This document shows positions 45,300-54,659 of a DNA stretch of 64,000 bases, piece after piece (the stretch's first letter is position 1; every line of letters starts with the position of its first letter). The stretch lies in assembly GCA_949825045.1 (NCBI GenBank), contig OX463811.1:124001-188000 (forward strand), given 5' to 3'. A model generated the notes under the pieces. The model did not search any database. It was not told the DNA's origin and saw nothing but the letters and a program-made list of their open reading frames with translations. Source of the DNA: Argyresthia goedartella (Eukaryota > Arthropoda > Insecta > Lepidoptera > Argyresthiidae). A program made the position numbers and the translations under genes.

Positions 45300-45845
45300 A
45301 CTAGTGTATGTAACTGTACATAATCAGGCATTATGTATCAGTCACATAAACTACTATGATGGCATAAAATAAAAATAAAAATAACTTCATTTCTACAGTA
45401 TTTCATGAAACAATTTGGTGATCTTTTCCATCCATCCATCCATTCTGGCAATCATTTCGGATTTACTGGTACATAGTAAAATTGGTAATCGTTTAAACAA
45501 AAGCCGTTTTTATATAATTTATCATTTGCGGCTCTATAAATAAATAAACAACTTCTCTCACAGGGGGGGTGTTACGTTTCCATTTTCAGAATTGTTCTTT
45601 TGAAACATGAAATACCGATATTCAGCCATTCAGTACTCATTAAAGTTAAGTGCAACGCCTGTACATCGCTGTCATCCATGTATCGATTTGACGTCTCCTT
45701 TATGCAAAGAGTTTCGTTATTCAGAGAAATGAATTGTTAGTATCCAGATATCCATAGAACTTCAGTTGAATGAAACTCTTTGTGTTACAAACATACAAGT
45801 GACCTCTACCTATGTATTGCGAAATGTTCCGCATTCAGTACAAAC

Positions 45846-45966
45846 CTGTTGGGGTCCTTCTCCTCCACCTCCAGCAGTTTCCGGTCCCAGCTGCCGGGCG
45901 AGGCCTGCCGGGCTCGCTTCATCAGGTTGTCCATCTCCTTGCGACGACCCGCCGGGTTCGAAGGGT
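45846..45966 (-). CDS. RS-domain gene, coding exon 2
   Basis: 121 nt, with acceptor GTCTCTTCCCACAG| at 45968-45967 and donor |GTTTGT at 45845. Two bases complete an Asp codon (G|AC); it leaves with AG|. It encodes PSNPAGRRKEMDNLMKRARQ, SPGSWDRKLLEVEEKDPN and then Arg across the junction. Charged, non-repetitive and probably helical; together with the next exon this is the most family-specific part. Three overlapping plus-strand frames are shadows. Confidence 0.86.
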
Positions 45967-46635
45967 CTGTGGGAAGAGACCAATTAGCAGGGGTTAGTTA
46001 ACCCAGCAGTTAACATGGTCCAACATGGATCCCTATCTAGTCGAGCCATAACTGAAGAGGAGGGTAGAACTTGACGTAGGTAATTAACATTTCCAAAGTT
46101 GTCATTGCATAATACACGTTTACCAGCAACAGTGCGAGTGTGCCTTGCATCGAGAGTATTCATCGAAGAATGTGGACATCCGATCCGGCGTAGTGTTCCG
46201 TCTGGATACGCTTAATTTGTGTCGTCGAGCCCCTGGAGGGATCATCAGGACCGTCTCATCGTTGTTCAGCGCAGCGAGTCAATGACCAGAAGTGACTATC
46301 CAATATAGAGAAGTGGCAAACAATGACGTTTGCTAAGTATATGTAAATATCTACAGTAATAAAGACATTTTGACGAATGAATTATTGTATATTGATCGCC
46401 CATTTATTATCAAGCCTTAGCGCCCAACGCCATCTAGGGTCGACAAGCAAAACTGACCTCCACCCAGCTACGATCCAAAGATCCTCACACAATGAGGATG
46501 TGGTAGGTTTACTGCCGCAACAGGTGTCGCTGTATGCACCGTCGGCGAACGAAATTATCAAAAAGCGTTGTTGTCACTTGGAGTCGAAGATCTCCCTTAT
46601 AAATAGGTCTGCCCAAGCTGTATCAGCCAGAATGT

Positions 46636-47455
46636 GTGAGCCTCGGGCCCAGAACACCTGCCATGCGTGGAAGGATCGACAGATATGACAGCCTCACCAG
46701 GTCGGAACTACTTACAGAAATGCGCCGGATTCGCACCGAAATCACCACCACGCGGCAAGAGCTAACCAAGATTCACATTGATTTCAACGCGCTCCGTGAA
46801 GACGTTGAGACTTGCCAAGCCAACTATGTCGAGGCCAATAATAGATTGGAGAAAACGGACGTACACGTCGTCAACTCATCTCTAAGCAAGAAGAAAGATG
46901 AAGAGATCAAGAGCCTACGTGCGGACACTGCGAAGCTGTCTGGTCAAGCCAAGGACTTACTATCTCGCTTAGCAGTCCTCGAACGCGAATCTCAATCCGA
47001 ACTAACAGTGGACCCGCCTGCAAAATGTCAAAATTGTGGGAGTGCCGGAGACCGTAGGCGAATCAACCCACGGGCTGGTGAAGAAGATCGCGTCATGCTG
47101 GGACCTGATGACGTCGAGTTCGCCAATCGAGTGCAGCCCCTGCGCGCTGCGGCCGGTAATCCGCGCGCCCTCGGCGTGCGCCTCGAGCAGCGCAGCACCA
47201 AGGACGCGGTCTATGCTGCATCATCCCGTTCACAAAACCTGGACACCGCCAAGATCGGCATGAGCGGAGATCCGACGCGTATTCACGTGAATTCACACCT
47301 AACAGTTAAAAATAAACAGTTGTTTAGGTCATGTAAAATAAAGACTCAAACTACAAATTCGTCTGGACAAAAAACTGGTTTATTTTTGTAAGGGCCATAA
47401 ACGCGCCGCATATATTCATTTCAACAGAAGTAGACCTCATGAAAATTGTATAATA
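46636..47455 (+). pseudogene. Transposon ORF with baculovirus-FP-like domain, one frameshift
   Basis: The frame 46636-47391 (251 codons) starts with a coiled-coil-like region (LTRSELLTEMRRIRTEI to about residue 115), then a C-x2-C pair. The domain VEFANRVQPLRA..GVRLEQRSTKDA..RIHVNSHLTVKNKQLFRSC has the layout of FP (few-polyhedra)-type domains found in many lepidopteran retroelement proteins. After about 47335 the sense shifts to another frame: YKFVWTKNWFIFVRA and a tail ending in DLMKIV, the usual end of the domain. So there is one frameshift and the copy is dead. No RT lies next to it. Confidence 0.65.
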
Positions 47456-47641
47456 AAAATGTTTCTTAACACCGCCGCCTGCTATGTCAACAAGCATACA
47501 CTAAACACCCACGCAAATTACACTCACCTAGGGAATACAATCCCGATCCCGCGGGATCCTGAGGCATTATACGGGATCAATCCCGAACCGAAAAAACGAA
47601 CGAGATTATCGGGATTAATGAGATGACCTATTTCAGGTGGA

Positions 47642-47947
47642 GAAGTTATCAATCTAACAGCAAATGAAGATGAAGAAACCCTGCCTCTATCGATGGTTGC
47701 AGAAGAGATGCGGTTGACGCTCTCGCCTGCTCAAGCAGCGGGTATCGCAACAACAATAGCTTCAACCGGTCCATCTTCTTTTCGAGCTGAATTAGGAGAA
47801 GCTCTAAAACTATATAAATCTAATCCTCCTTGCATGCTCACCGTATCCGACAGATTGGAAACATTCATAAAAAAAGAGACGAATCTGTACGAATGTGAGG
47901 GAAATAGAGGCCAATATTTAGTATTCAACTACAATTGTTTACTTTAA
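47642..47947 (+). other. Unrecognised ORF, possible transposon remnant
   Basis: Open from about 47642, with an internal ATG at 47693, to a stop at 47947. It has real-looking complexity (ETLPLSMVAEEMRLTLSPAQ, SDRLETFIKKETNLYECEG). It is flanked by GGGATC-rich sequence (47540-47625, and inverted at 49322-49410), as in some DNA transposons. No family assigned. Confidence 0.35.
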
Positions 47948-48094
47948 TTGGTCCCTACCAGTGTTGAGTTCGAGAGGGCAGTTTCATCTGCGGGTACCGA
48001 GCCTCTGAAATAAGATGCCGCCTAACAGATAAAACTATCGACATGCTATGCTTCCTTTGAAGTCATTTTCAAAATCACCCGAATTAAGCGAGTC

Positions 48095-48506
48095 TTTTTT
48101 AGGGTTCCGTACCCGAAGGGTTCCAAACGGGACCCTATTACTAAGACTCCGCTGTCCGTCCGTCCGTCTGTCACCAGGCTGTATCTCACGAACCGTGATA
48201 GTTAGACAGTTGAAATTTTCACATATGATGTATTTATGTTGCCGCTATAACAAAAAATACTAAAAAACAGGATAAAATAAATATTTAAGGGGGCTCCCAT
48301 ACAACAATTCTTTCAATACCACATACAAACTTATGGATGCACCTGGTTACGTACATGGAGTGTGAAAGTAACCGCACCAATAACTTTGTAAACAATATTT
48401 TGCTGTGTAAAATCCAAACTATTCACTCCACACCATCGCTGCCATTGAACGGTGGTACGGAACCCTTCGTGCGCGATTTAGACTCGCACTTGACCGGTTT
48501 TTTTTA
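48095..48506 (+). mobile_element. Fullest GGGTTCCGTACC-type lepidopteran repeat
   Basis: Runs from TTTTTTAGGGTTCCGTACCC through CCGTCCGTCCGTCTGTCACC, TGTATCTCACGAACCGTGAT and TTGAAATTTTCACATATGAT to GGTACGGAACCCTTCGTGCG and CTTGACCGGTTTTTTT. This sequence family is widespread in moth and butterfly genomes. The ends carry GGGTTCCGTACC and its inverse. No ORF. Confidence 0.8.
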
Positions 48507-48931
48507 TTGTTTATACCATTTAACTATAGTTTGTCAGATCAATAATAAAAAATATTTTGAATAAAATTTGTGTACTTTATTTATCAACCTAACAGTGATA
48601 ATAACTACTACTAACTAACTCTACCGACTGATTGGAAAGCAGCTTACAAATTTACAAAACTTTAATGCAATGATTGATAATGTTCATTATCACGCTTTTA
48701 TTAGCTTCACCTGTATGTTTGTTTGTTTGTATGTAACCGACTGCTTTGGACTCGATTTTGACCCACTTTAAAGGGACAGATTCAATTCAAACTTTGTACA
48801 CTTATCAAGAATCAGCGACAATGTAATAAAATTATAAGTTTATCTCATTATTCTGATTAGGATCGCCAGGATTTATTAATTTCTTACACACACTTAATTT
48901 CCGGCTCGCGCACTCGAACTAAAAAATGAAA

Positions 48932-49242
48932 AATAAATATAGTTTAAAAAAACTAAAAAACACACTTTTAAAGCACTTCGAACTAAAAAGTTAAAAATAA
49001 TTTTTAATATAACCTTAAAACAATAAAGAATAGAAAATACTATTATTATAGTGAAAAAAAAAAAGCGTCGAGCGCTTTGTTCCATATTTTTCGTAAATGG
49101 AGCGCCCGACGCTTTTTTTTTCACAATAATAATAGTATTTTTTATTCATTATTGTTTTAAGGTTATATTAAAAATTATTTTTAACTTCTTAGTTCGAAGT
49201 GCTTTAAAAGCGTGTTTTTGTTTTTTTTTAACTATATTTATT
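48932..49242. repeat. Foldback, arms of about 145 bp
   Basis: 48932-49076 and 49101-49242 are inverted copies at about 90% by eye, with a 24-bp loop. Inner ends GCGTCGAGCGCT and AGCGCCCGACGC; outer ends AATAAATATAGTT and AACTATATTTATT. ORFs on opposite strands here encode near-identical peptides only because of the inversion. Confidence 0.9.
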
Positions 49243-49559
49243 TTATTAATATTGCTGCCATAAAAACTCAACGCGTTGTCGTTAATATGCTACTCAGCTC
49301 TAAAACAAAAAAAAACACAAATGTGTTCGGGATCCCGATTACTAAGGATCCCGCGGGATTGAAAAATCTAATCCCGAGATCTGATCCCGAAAGTTGCAAT
49401 CCCGCCTACACTCACTCACCACTACAAACATACACTCGAGAGGATATTATATCTTATCTTCAGCACAACAATATCGCGTCTATCGGTAATTAAACCGGTT
49501 TCTGTTAAACGATCGTCGTCAATTGTTTATAGCGTTCAACGCGGTTCAATCATTCATTT

Positions 49560-49865
49560 TATCTACACACGTATCATAAACCCTCTTTACTGCGTACAAA
49601 AACCGCACGTTACGATCAGCATAGTGTTAAACTACTTTGTAAAAACTCATTTCTTATCTCAATATTGAACATTATGACCATAATGTGTTCTACATATTAT
49701 GACATTCAAATTTCGAACGCCGACGCCCGCCTGCGTGCCGCCCCTACTTTGTCTGTGAAGTTGGTACTACAGAACAAGCTAAACAACTCAATGCCACAAT
49801 GACGGTCGAACATGCGGTTTCGAAACACATCAAAGAGAGCTTATTATATGAGAGCTTATGAGATC
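49560..49865 (+). mobile_element. TATCTACACAC MITE, 3' end rearranged
   Basis: Begins TTATCTACACACGTATCATA and ends in a disrupted GAGAGCTTATTATATGAGAGC. A flanking piece TGTAACTGTACATAATTAGG matches that next to the copies at 3484 and 45300. Confidence 0.7.
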
Positions 49866-49922
49866 AACTAGTGTATGTAACTGTACATAATTAGGCATTA
49901 TGTAGCAGTCACATAAACTACT

Positions 49923-50243
49923 ATTATCTACACACGTATCATAAACCCTCTTTACTGTGTACAAAAACCGCACGTTACGACCAGCATAATGATAAACTTC
50001 TTGATAAAAACTCTTATCTGAATGTTGATAAATTATGACCATAATATACCAAAATTTGTCATATTATGACATTCAAATTTTGAACGCCGACGCCCGCCTA
50101 CGTGCCGCCTCTAGTTTGTCTGTGAAGTTGGTACTACTGAACAAGCTAAGCAACTGCAGAGCAGTGATCAATGCCACAATGCCGGTTGAACATGAGGTTC
50201 CTGTACACATCAAAGAGAGCTTATGATATGTGTGTAGATAAAC
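49923..50243 (+). mobile_element. TATCTACACAC MITE, best copy
   Basis: About 320 bp from TTATCTACACACGTATCATA to TTATGATATGTGTGTAGATA. Inserted into another repeat (CACATAAACTACTATTA on the left; on the right half of the 3376-3480 palindrome and again CACATAAACTACTATTA), so the elements are nested. Confidence 0.8.
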
Positions 50244-50439
50244 TAACCTTCGGCTCTTTTCATAAACCCACTCTCGAGTTTTAATGCCCTCCATTATGTA
50301 GCAGTCACATAAACTACTATTACAAGTTATGTTTTATCACATTATAATCAGCCAGCTTAGAATTCAAACAACAAAATTTACGAATCTTTTACCAAAATGT
50401 GGAAATTTTGTAGGCTATTAAAATGGCGGCTTTCTTCGA

Positions 50440-50700
50440 GATCAAAGGAGTGAAACGTCTATACTTCTAGTACTATTATAGATTCTGTGGCATACGTCAG
50501 GAGTGTCCTGGAATAGTGCTCCTGCCAACATCTCAGCTTTGAGAGCCTTAGGAACCGCCGAATGATGCTTGATATGTTGCTCATGTAGACATCATAACTT
50601 TTTCGGGCTGGACATTTTCCAACTTTCGAAACCATAATACAAGAGAGAAAGAATTTCAACGCTGCTGAAGGAACTAGGATGAACCTATGTTGATAGGTAC
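50440..50700 (-). pseudogene. Possible RT fragment
   Basis: The minus strand has YYGFESWKMS-like sequence, as in the post-RT segment of LINEs (LLYGxExW). Broken by stops. Weak. Confidence 0.3.
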
Positions 50701-51029
50701 TATATCATCTTCTCTCTCACATACTCACACTCCCACACGCACACACACCCTTACACACTCCACCTCCCATTCTTCTGGCGAATTTCCTTTTCAAGTAACA
50801 TTTAATGTGTGTGTTTTTCCAATAATTTTAACAAGTAAAATTAGTTTAGTCATTTTTATTTTAAGCAATACCCACAACCCACAATATGTACAGTGTTAAA
50901 TTATGAGAGTTCTTAATTGGCCTAAGTTAAGAGTTATTAATTACAGTAATTAAATAATAAACAAATAAACAGGAAATATTGTTCTGTACCTAGTTGTTCA
51001 ATATTGACTCCTATTTTTGTTTACTGTTA

Positions 51030-51290
51030 CAAATCTTTCTTTCTTTCAATTAAATTCTGTCCCATGGAAAATTGTGCCCAAATCACCTTTCGAAATGCAC
51101 CTCTTTTGCTTGTAAACACTTCTTCAATCGAGGGCCAAACCTCTGTCGTAGCACGTACTGTTTTCAGAGGTATAGAACGCGCTGCTGCCACCAAGTCAGG
51201 CGCTTTAACAACTTGAATTTATGATAAGCCTCAACACAGGCGGGTGATCGGTCCTCTATTGTGGCTATTTCACCCTATACAATAAAAACA
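51030..51290 (-). pseudogene. Unrecognised coding remnant with a frameshift
   Basis: After AG| near 51285 the minus strand reads GEIATIEDRSPACVEAYHKF. A one-base shift later it reads APDLVAAARSIPLKTVRATT, then WPSIEEVF and a basic end before a stop. It looks like protein; the source is unknown, probably a transposon. Confidence 0.35.
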
Positions 51291-51676
51291 ATAAATTACA
51301 TCAGTAATAATTGAAAATTTGTAATATGAGAACCATAGAATCAATGGCAACTAAAACATACACATTTTTTATTGGTTTTGAATTTTATTACTAAGCACTC
51401 ACAAACTCTTACATTAGTAATAATGGGCCATGTAAAAAAAATGTCGCCAGAAATCCCCTATGCTGTGCTCAAGGTACGGGGCCATGTAAAGAAAGACATG
51501 TACGGGGCCATGTAAAAAAAACAAACTGAGAAAACCATTTCGAGATAATTGTCTTCCAAATTCCATTGTTCCCATCAAAAAATATCGCAGGATTACTGAA
51601 ATATCCAGTAAAAAACATAATGTACTTCATTTGTCCTCTACGGGGTGTAGTTTGTTCAAATTCCCTTCGCCATTAA

Positions 51677-52385
51677 CCCGTCAAACGTTTAGCGTACAGC
51701 CGTATGTACGGCAAATTTTTAAAGGCTTAAGTGCTTAGCGTACAGACGGGTGTACGTTAGATGGCCACACTGATTTGGCTCTATAAATCTATGACCAGTA
51801 CGTTCTCAATGCCCAAAATTCATTGTTTTATTGGCCTATGGGTCATTACGATTAATTTCTGTTAACCAATCAAACTGCATGTCTTAGAAAAAAACTAAAT
51901 TCTCATCGAAAACAGATCAAATTTTGTTTGTAGTCCGAATCGCACGGTGCGTAATGGCGGTTGTTGACATTTTATCTCTTCGTGTTTATTATTCATTTAT
52001 AGCTTTATTATGGTGATTTGGAGTGTGAAAATTGTGTAAACAGTACTAGATAATATGCAGATCATATTATAAGTGTTAGTTCAGTGCTAGTGAATAAGTA
52101 ATTAGTGAAAATAGCAAGAAATAGTTCAAAGTAGTGTCAAAATAGCGGGAAAATGAAATTCATCTCGTCATTTGACAGCATGTAAGTTTTTATTACCATA
52201 ACAACTATAATAATCGGATAGGAAATTTCATGCAGATTACAGTGTATATAATACTTGTTGAATAATTACGTCGTACCTTCTCCAATTTGAGTCATACGGA
52301 ATCTCGGTCGAAAAAATAATTACATCGCGAAATGGCCTGACACCCGAGCCACTTCTACACGGCCCAGAGCCAATCACGTGACGGG
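51677..52385 (+). mobile_element. piggyBac-like element, 709 bp
   Basis: TTAA|CCCGTCA at 51673 and TGACGGG|TTAA at 52389: a TTAA duplication with 7-bp inverted ends is the piggyBac signature. Subterminal pair TTAGCGTACAGCCGTATGTA and TTAGCGTACAGACGGGTGTA. It contains a short ATG exon-like piece, ATGAAATTCATCTCGTC, followed by GTAAGT, which may be the first exon of a lost transposase. Internally deleted. Confidence 0.8.
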
Positions 52386-52842
52386 TTAAGTTGGCTGTCC
52401 TGTAAAACTGTCATGTATCAACAGCTGATAATGCAGATTGATATTATAGTTTTTTACTTATTATAGTAAAACCATTCAAAAACTGTGAGTAAGCAATACC
52501 ATGAGGGGTATTATTTTGAAAATAATAAAAAAATATGTAATACATCCTTTACTTGAAATATTCAAATTAGTTTCTAAAATAGCCTAAAAGTAGGTATTTT
52601 TTTTGTTAGTGTGGCCCATTGTAATGGTAATTTGTAACATGAGAACCATAAAGTCAAAGACAGCTACAACCACACATTTTTCTAAAAATTGCTTTTGGGT
52701 TTTGTTACCAACCAAATTGAAAATAAACACACATGCAAATTACATATGATCCTACTCATATCTTTGTTGCACACAAAGATGAGCTTACTTCTAATACATG
52801 TGGGCCTATTAGTGGCCATAGTGAGATGCAAGTAAAGCTCAC

Positions 52843-52945
52843 CAGTCATCCGTGAGTGTGCTGGGTTACGGTCCATGTGCAGTCTGTTCTTGGAGGCGGC
52901 CTCGGCGGCCCGGGACACGGAGCCGTTGCGCCGGGAGGACGACAT
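52843..52945 (-). CDS. RS-domain gene, coding exon 1 (start codon)
   Basis: The exon is 52843-52946, with acceptor CAATCCAATGTTGCAG| at 52948-52947 and donor |GTGAGC at 52842. ATG at 52945-52943 follows one untranslated A. It encodes MSSSRRNGSVSRAAEAASKN then RLHMDRNPAHSRMT and leaves with one base (G|AC, Asp). The start is chosen because it is the first ATG in the exon, and the frame matches all downstream exons. The spliced upstream frame meets a stop inside this exon. An N-terminal Ser/Arg bias fits a nuclear protein. Confidence 0.82.
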
Positions 52946-52946
52946 T

Positions 52947-53953
52947 CTGCAACATTGGATTGCAGATGTTGTATAACAGATAGGACATTTCATTTCTGTA
53001 TGAGGCAGACCACCAGCCAGATGGACGGTGACATCATCGCCATAGGTAGGCAGTGAATGCAGAAGGCTCAGTAACTCTATTTTTGGCATCAACCCCAATA
53101 CCTTGCAATCCAAATAGATCTTCTGAATTATGATTGCCAGCTTTAAATTGATGATGTTGAAGGTCTATGTTTATGTTTATACAGAATCAAACTACAGAAC
53201 TGGAATAGAAGGTGTGATAACGAGGAGACCAGCAGTGGTTGATTGATGATAAGGCTTGCCATTACCAGATTATGGGTGTCTTTGGCAGGTTCTATATCTC
53301 CACCAAAGCAGACATCATTATTGCTTGTTAAGTAATTTATCCCCATTTGTGTAGCTACAACATATTATTAAATTATGCTCAGAAACCTTGCTGCTAGTTA
53401 ATCCAGTTTTAATGTCCTTGATATTTTGTAATTTCTAAACAAAGTAAAGATAAGGACACTGAAGAAACTATTAAAACCACTGCTTGGTCAGTGTCGATAA
53501 GGGGGCGGAAGCCCCCTTATCTACACTCCAACCATAAACTTCAATTAACGCTCTATGACATAAGGGTTCAGTGGGAGAGGAAATAGACAAAAATAGCTCC
53601 ATTTCAGATAGGTAGCAAGAAGGGTCTAAATTTTACATTTCAAACCATGGTGTTCATCGATTTGAATCTTATGTGAATGCATCACAATACAGAAACAAAT
53701 GTATATCTAACTGAGTACCTAACAAAGGAATGTCAACAGAATTATTGTCAATATGACACAAGGAACCTTGACTTTGACCTACAACTATTCTGGTAGACAT
53801 GCAAAACTGCAACTGCACAGAAGAAAGGCCTGAATCCATAAATAACCTGACCATCCGTGCAAAAATCTCGCTCATGCCATCCGCTTTCACAAAATGGCGA
53901 CGCATCGATCTTACCTGGCGGCTGCTGCGCCCAAAATTAGGTCATAGGCTTAC
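52947..53953 (-). other. First intron
   Basis: 1 kb, mostly AT-rich, with a dispersed hairpin at 53496-53521. No other feature seen. Confidence 0.6.
53496..53521. repeat. 11-bp-stem hairpin GATAAGGGGGC/GCCCCCTTATC
   Basis: Perfect stem with a GGAA loop. Resembles the AAAGGGGG...CCCCCTTT words at 9268-9302, so it is probably the tip of an interspersed repeat. Confidence 0.85.
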
Positions 53954-54384
53954 CTCAAAGCTGCGACCGCGAGTTATACGGAGCGAGGGCTCCGGACGCG
54001 CGCGGCGACACGCGAACAGCCCCCGAAGGGCTAAAGGCCACGCGAGGGGCAAACGCGAAGCCCGGCGAGCCGAAAACCGAGGAATCGACCATCTCAGGCG
54101 GCTCACGGACTGAAATAACGGTACCGGACGCGATCGGGGACGACCGGACCGAAGTCCCCGGGCTGGCGCGGCGGCCGGCCGGCGACGGCGCTGGCCAAAC
54201 GCGGAGGAGGCAGCCACCTTCACCATACTTCTGCCAATCTTCCTTGAAGCGAAGAATCCCCGACGCAAACGACGCATCTCCTGACAGCTGTACAACAATA
54301 ACAAACTAATCCACCTTAATTATTATTCACCAAATACAAAGTTACGAACCAGTAGTGTATATTTACACCAAAACTGTTCACTGA
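53954..54384 (-). other. Probable 5' untranslated exon with an upstream ORF
   Basis: A CpG-rich block ending at a strong donor, CAGCTTTGAG|GTAAGC (53954/53953), which can splice to the exon at 52946. It contains an ATG-led frame (from 54304 or 54276) of about 110 codons. After splicing, that frame runs about 26 codons into coding exon 1 out of frame and stops. The composition is Arg/Ala/Pro from base bias, so I read it as leader with a uORF and not a protein gene. The 5' end is taken at an initiator-like TCAGT (minus strand, 54384-54380). Confidence 0.55.
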
Positions 54385-54480
54385 ACACCGAATATCGCTG
54401 AAATAATTAGATATTTCCGCGACACGCCTTTCTCCAAGATGGGGCGACGGCCATTTTATTTCTTGTTGTCCAAAGTGACG
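54376..54480 (-). promoter_or_regulatory. Candidate promoter
   Basis: On the minus strand AAAATGGCCGTCGCCCCATC (about 54439-54458) contains two facing AAxATGG/CCATxTT words resembling YY1-like sites. About 60 bp downstream is an arthropod initiator-like TCAGT. There is no TATA box. Position upstream of the CpG-rich exon supports it. Confidence 0.4.
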
Positions 54481-54659
54481 TAGTCGAATTATTTACTGAA
54501 TCGATCCATTGACATTGTATTTTCGCAATACTTTATCGACATCGTAGTGGTTTTCACTAGCAAAAATCAGCGTTTTGTTATTGCGTTTGTATTGAAATGT
54601 TGATTGTTATTATTGATGTTTTGATTATCTCGTTACGCTTATCAGCAGGAATCCCCTCT

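Larger units (their letters stand above)
27832..45845 (-). other. 18-kb intron between coding exons 2 and 3; 106-bp array, BEL element, 29-bp array
   Basis: Besides the arrays and retrotransposon it has GGGTTCCGTACC-type repeat pieces (28378-28580, 29490-29700, 44405-44435), a copy of the 13.9-kb segment at 29060-29260, and a LINE 3' fragment (43352-44029). A truncated MITE lies at 45110-45299. The stretches 42250-42530, 44040-44400 and 44450-45080 show no gene. Confidence 0.65.
45967..52842 (-). other. 6.9-kb intron between coding exons 1 and 2; transposon-rich
   Basis: Holds an FP-domain transposon ORF, the full GGGTTCCGTACC repeat, a foldback, two MITEs, RT and unknown ORF fragments, and a piggyBac-like element. 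46000-46370, 48510-48900, 50700-51000 and 52390-52630 show no recognised feature. A pair of direct repeats of about 75 bp (51318-51392 and 52629-52705, sharing ATGAGAACCATA) brackets the piggyBac-like element. Confidence 0.6.
1..54384 (-). other. Span of a split RS-domain protein gene (3' end outside window)
   Basis: This is a gene model built by eye from short GC-rich blocks with AG acceptors and GT donors on the minus strand. One probable untranslated exon and eleven coding exons are seen, and the transcript continues left of position 1. Codon phase is consistent across all ten coding junctions, apart from one apparent single-base insertion inside the exon at 5733-6005. The visible CDS is 1552 nt, or 1551 (517 codons) after discounting that base. 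The predicted protein reads, in order: basic N-terminus, RS domain, Pro/Arg-rich linkers, a Cys cluster, an acidic Ser/Asp patch and a Trp/Tyr-rich segment. RS and Pro-rich composition suggests a nuclear RNA-processing factor, but this is inference from composition. I could not assign a family. Short exons could be missing, but any missing exon would have to be a multiple of three. Confidence 0.8.

Noticed and set aside
45766..46001. Three overlapping plus-strand frames
   Set aside because: Shadows of the minus-strand coding exon at 45846-45966.
48894..49263. A membrane-like peptide on each strand
   Set aside because: Mirror frames of the foldback; identical because of inversion.
53942..54304. 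120-codon Arg-rich minus frame as a protein gene
   Set aside because: Composition follows GC content, it crosses a strong donor, and it is better read as a leader exon with a uORF.
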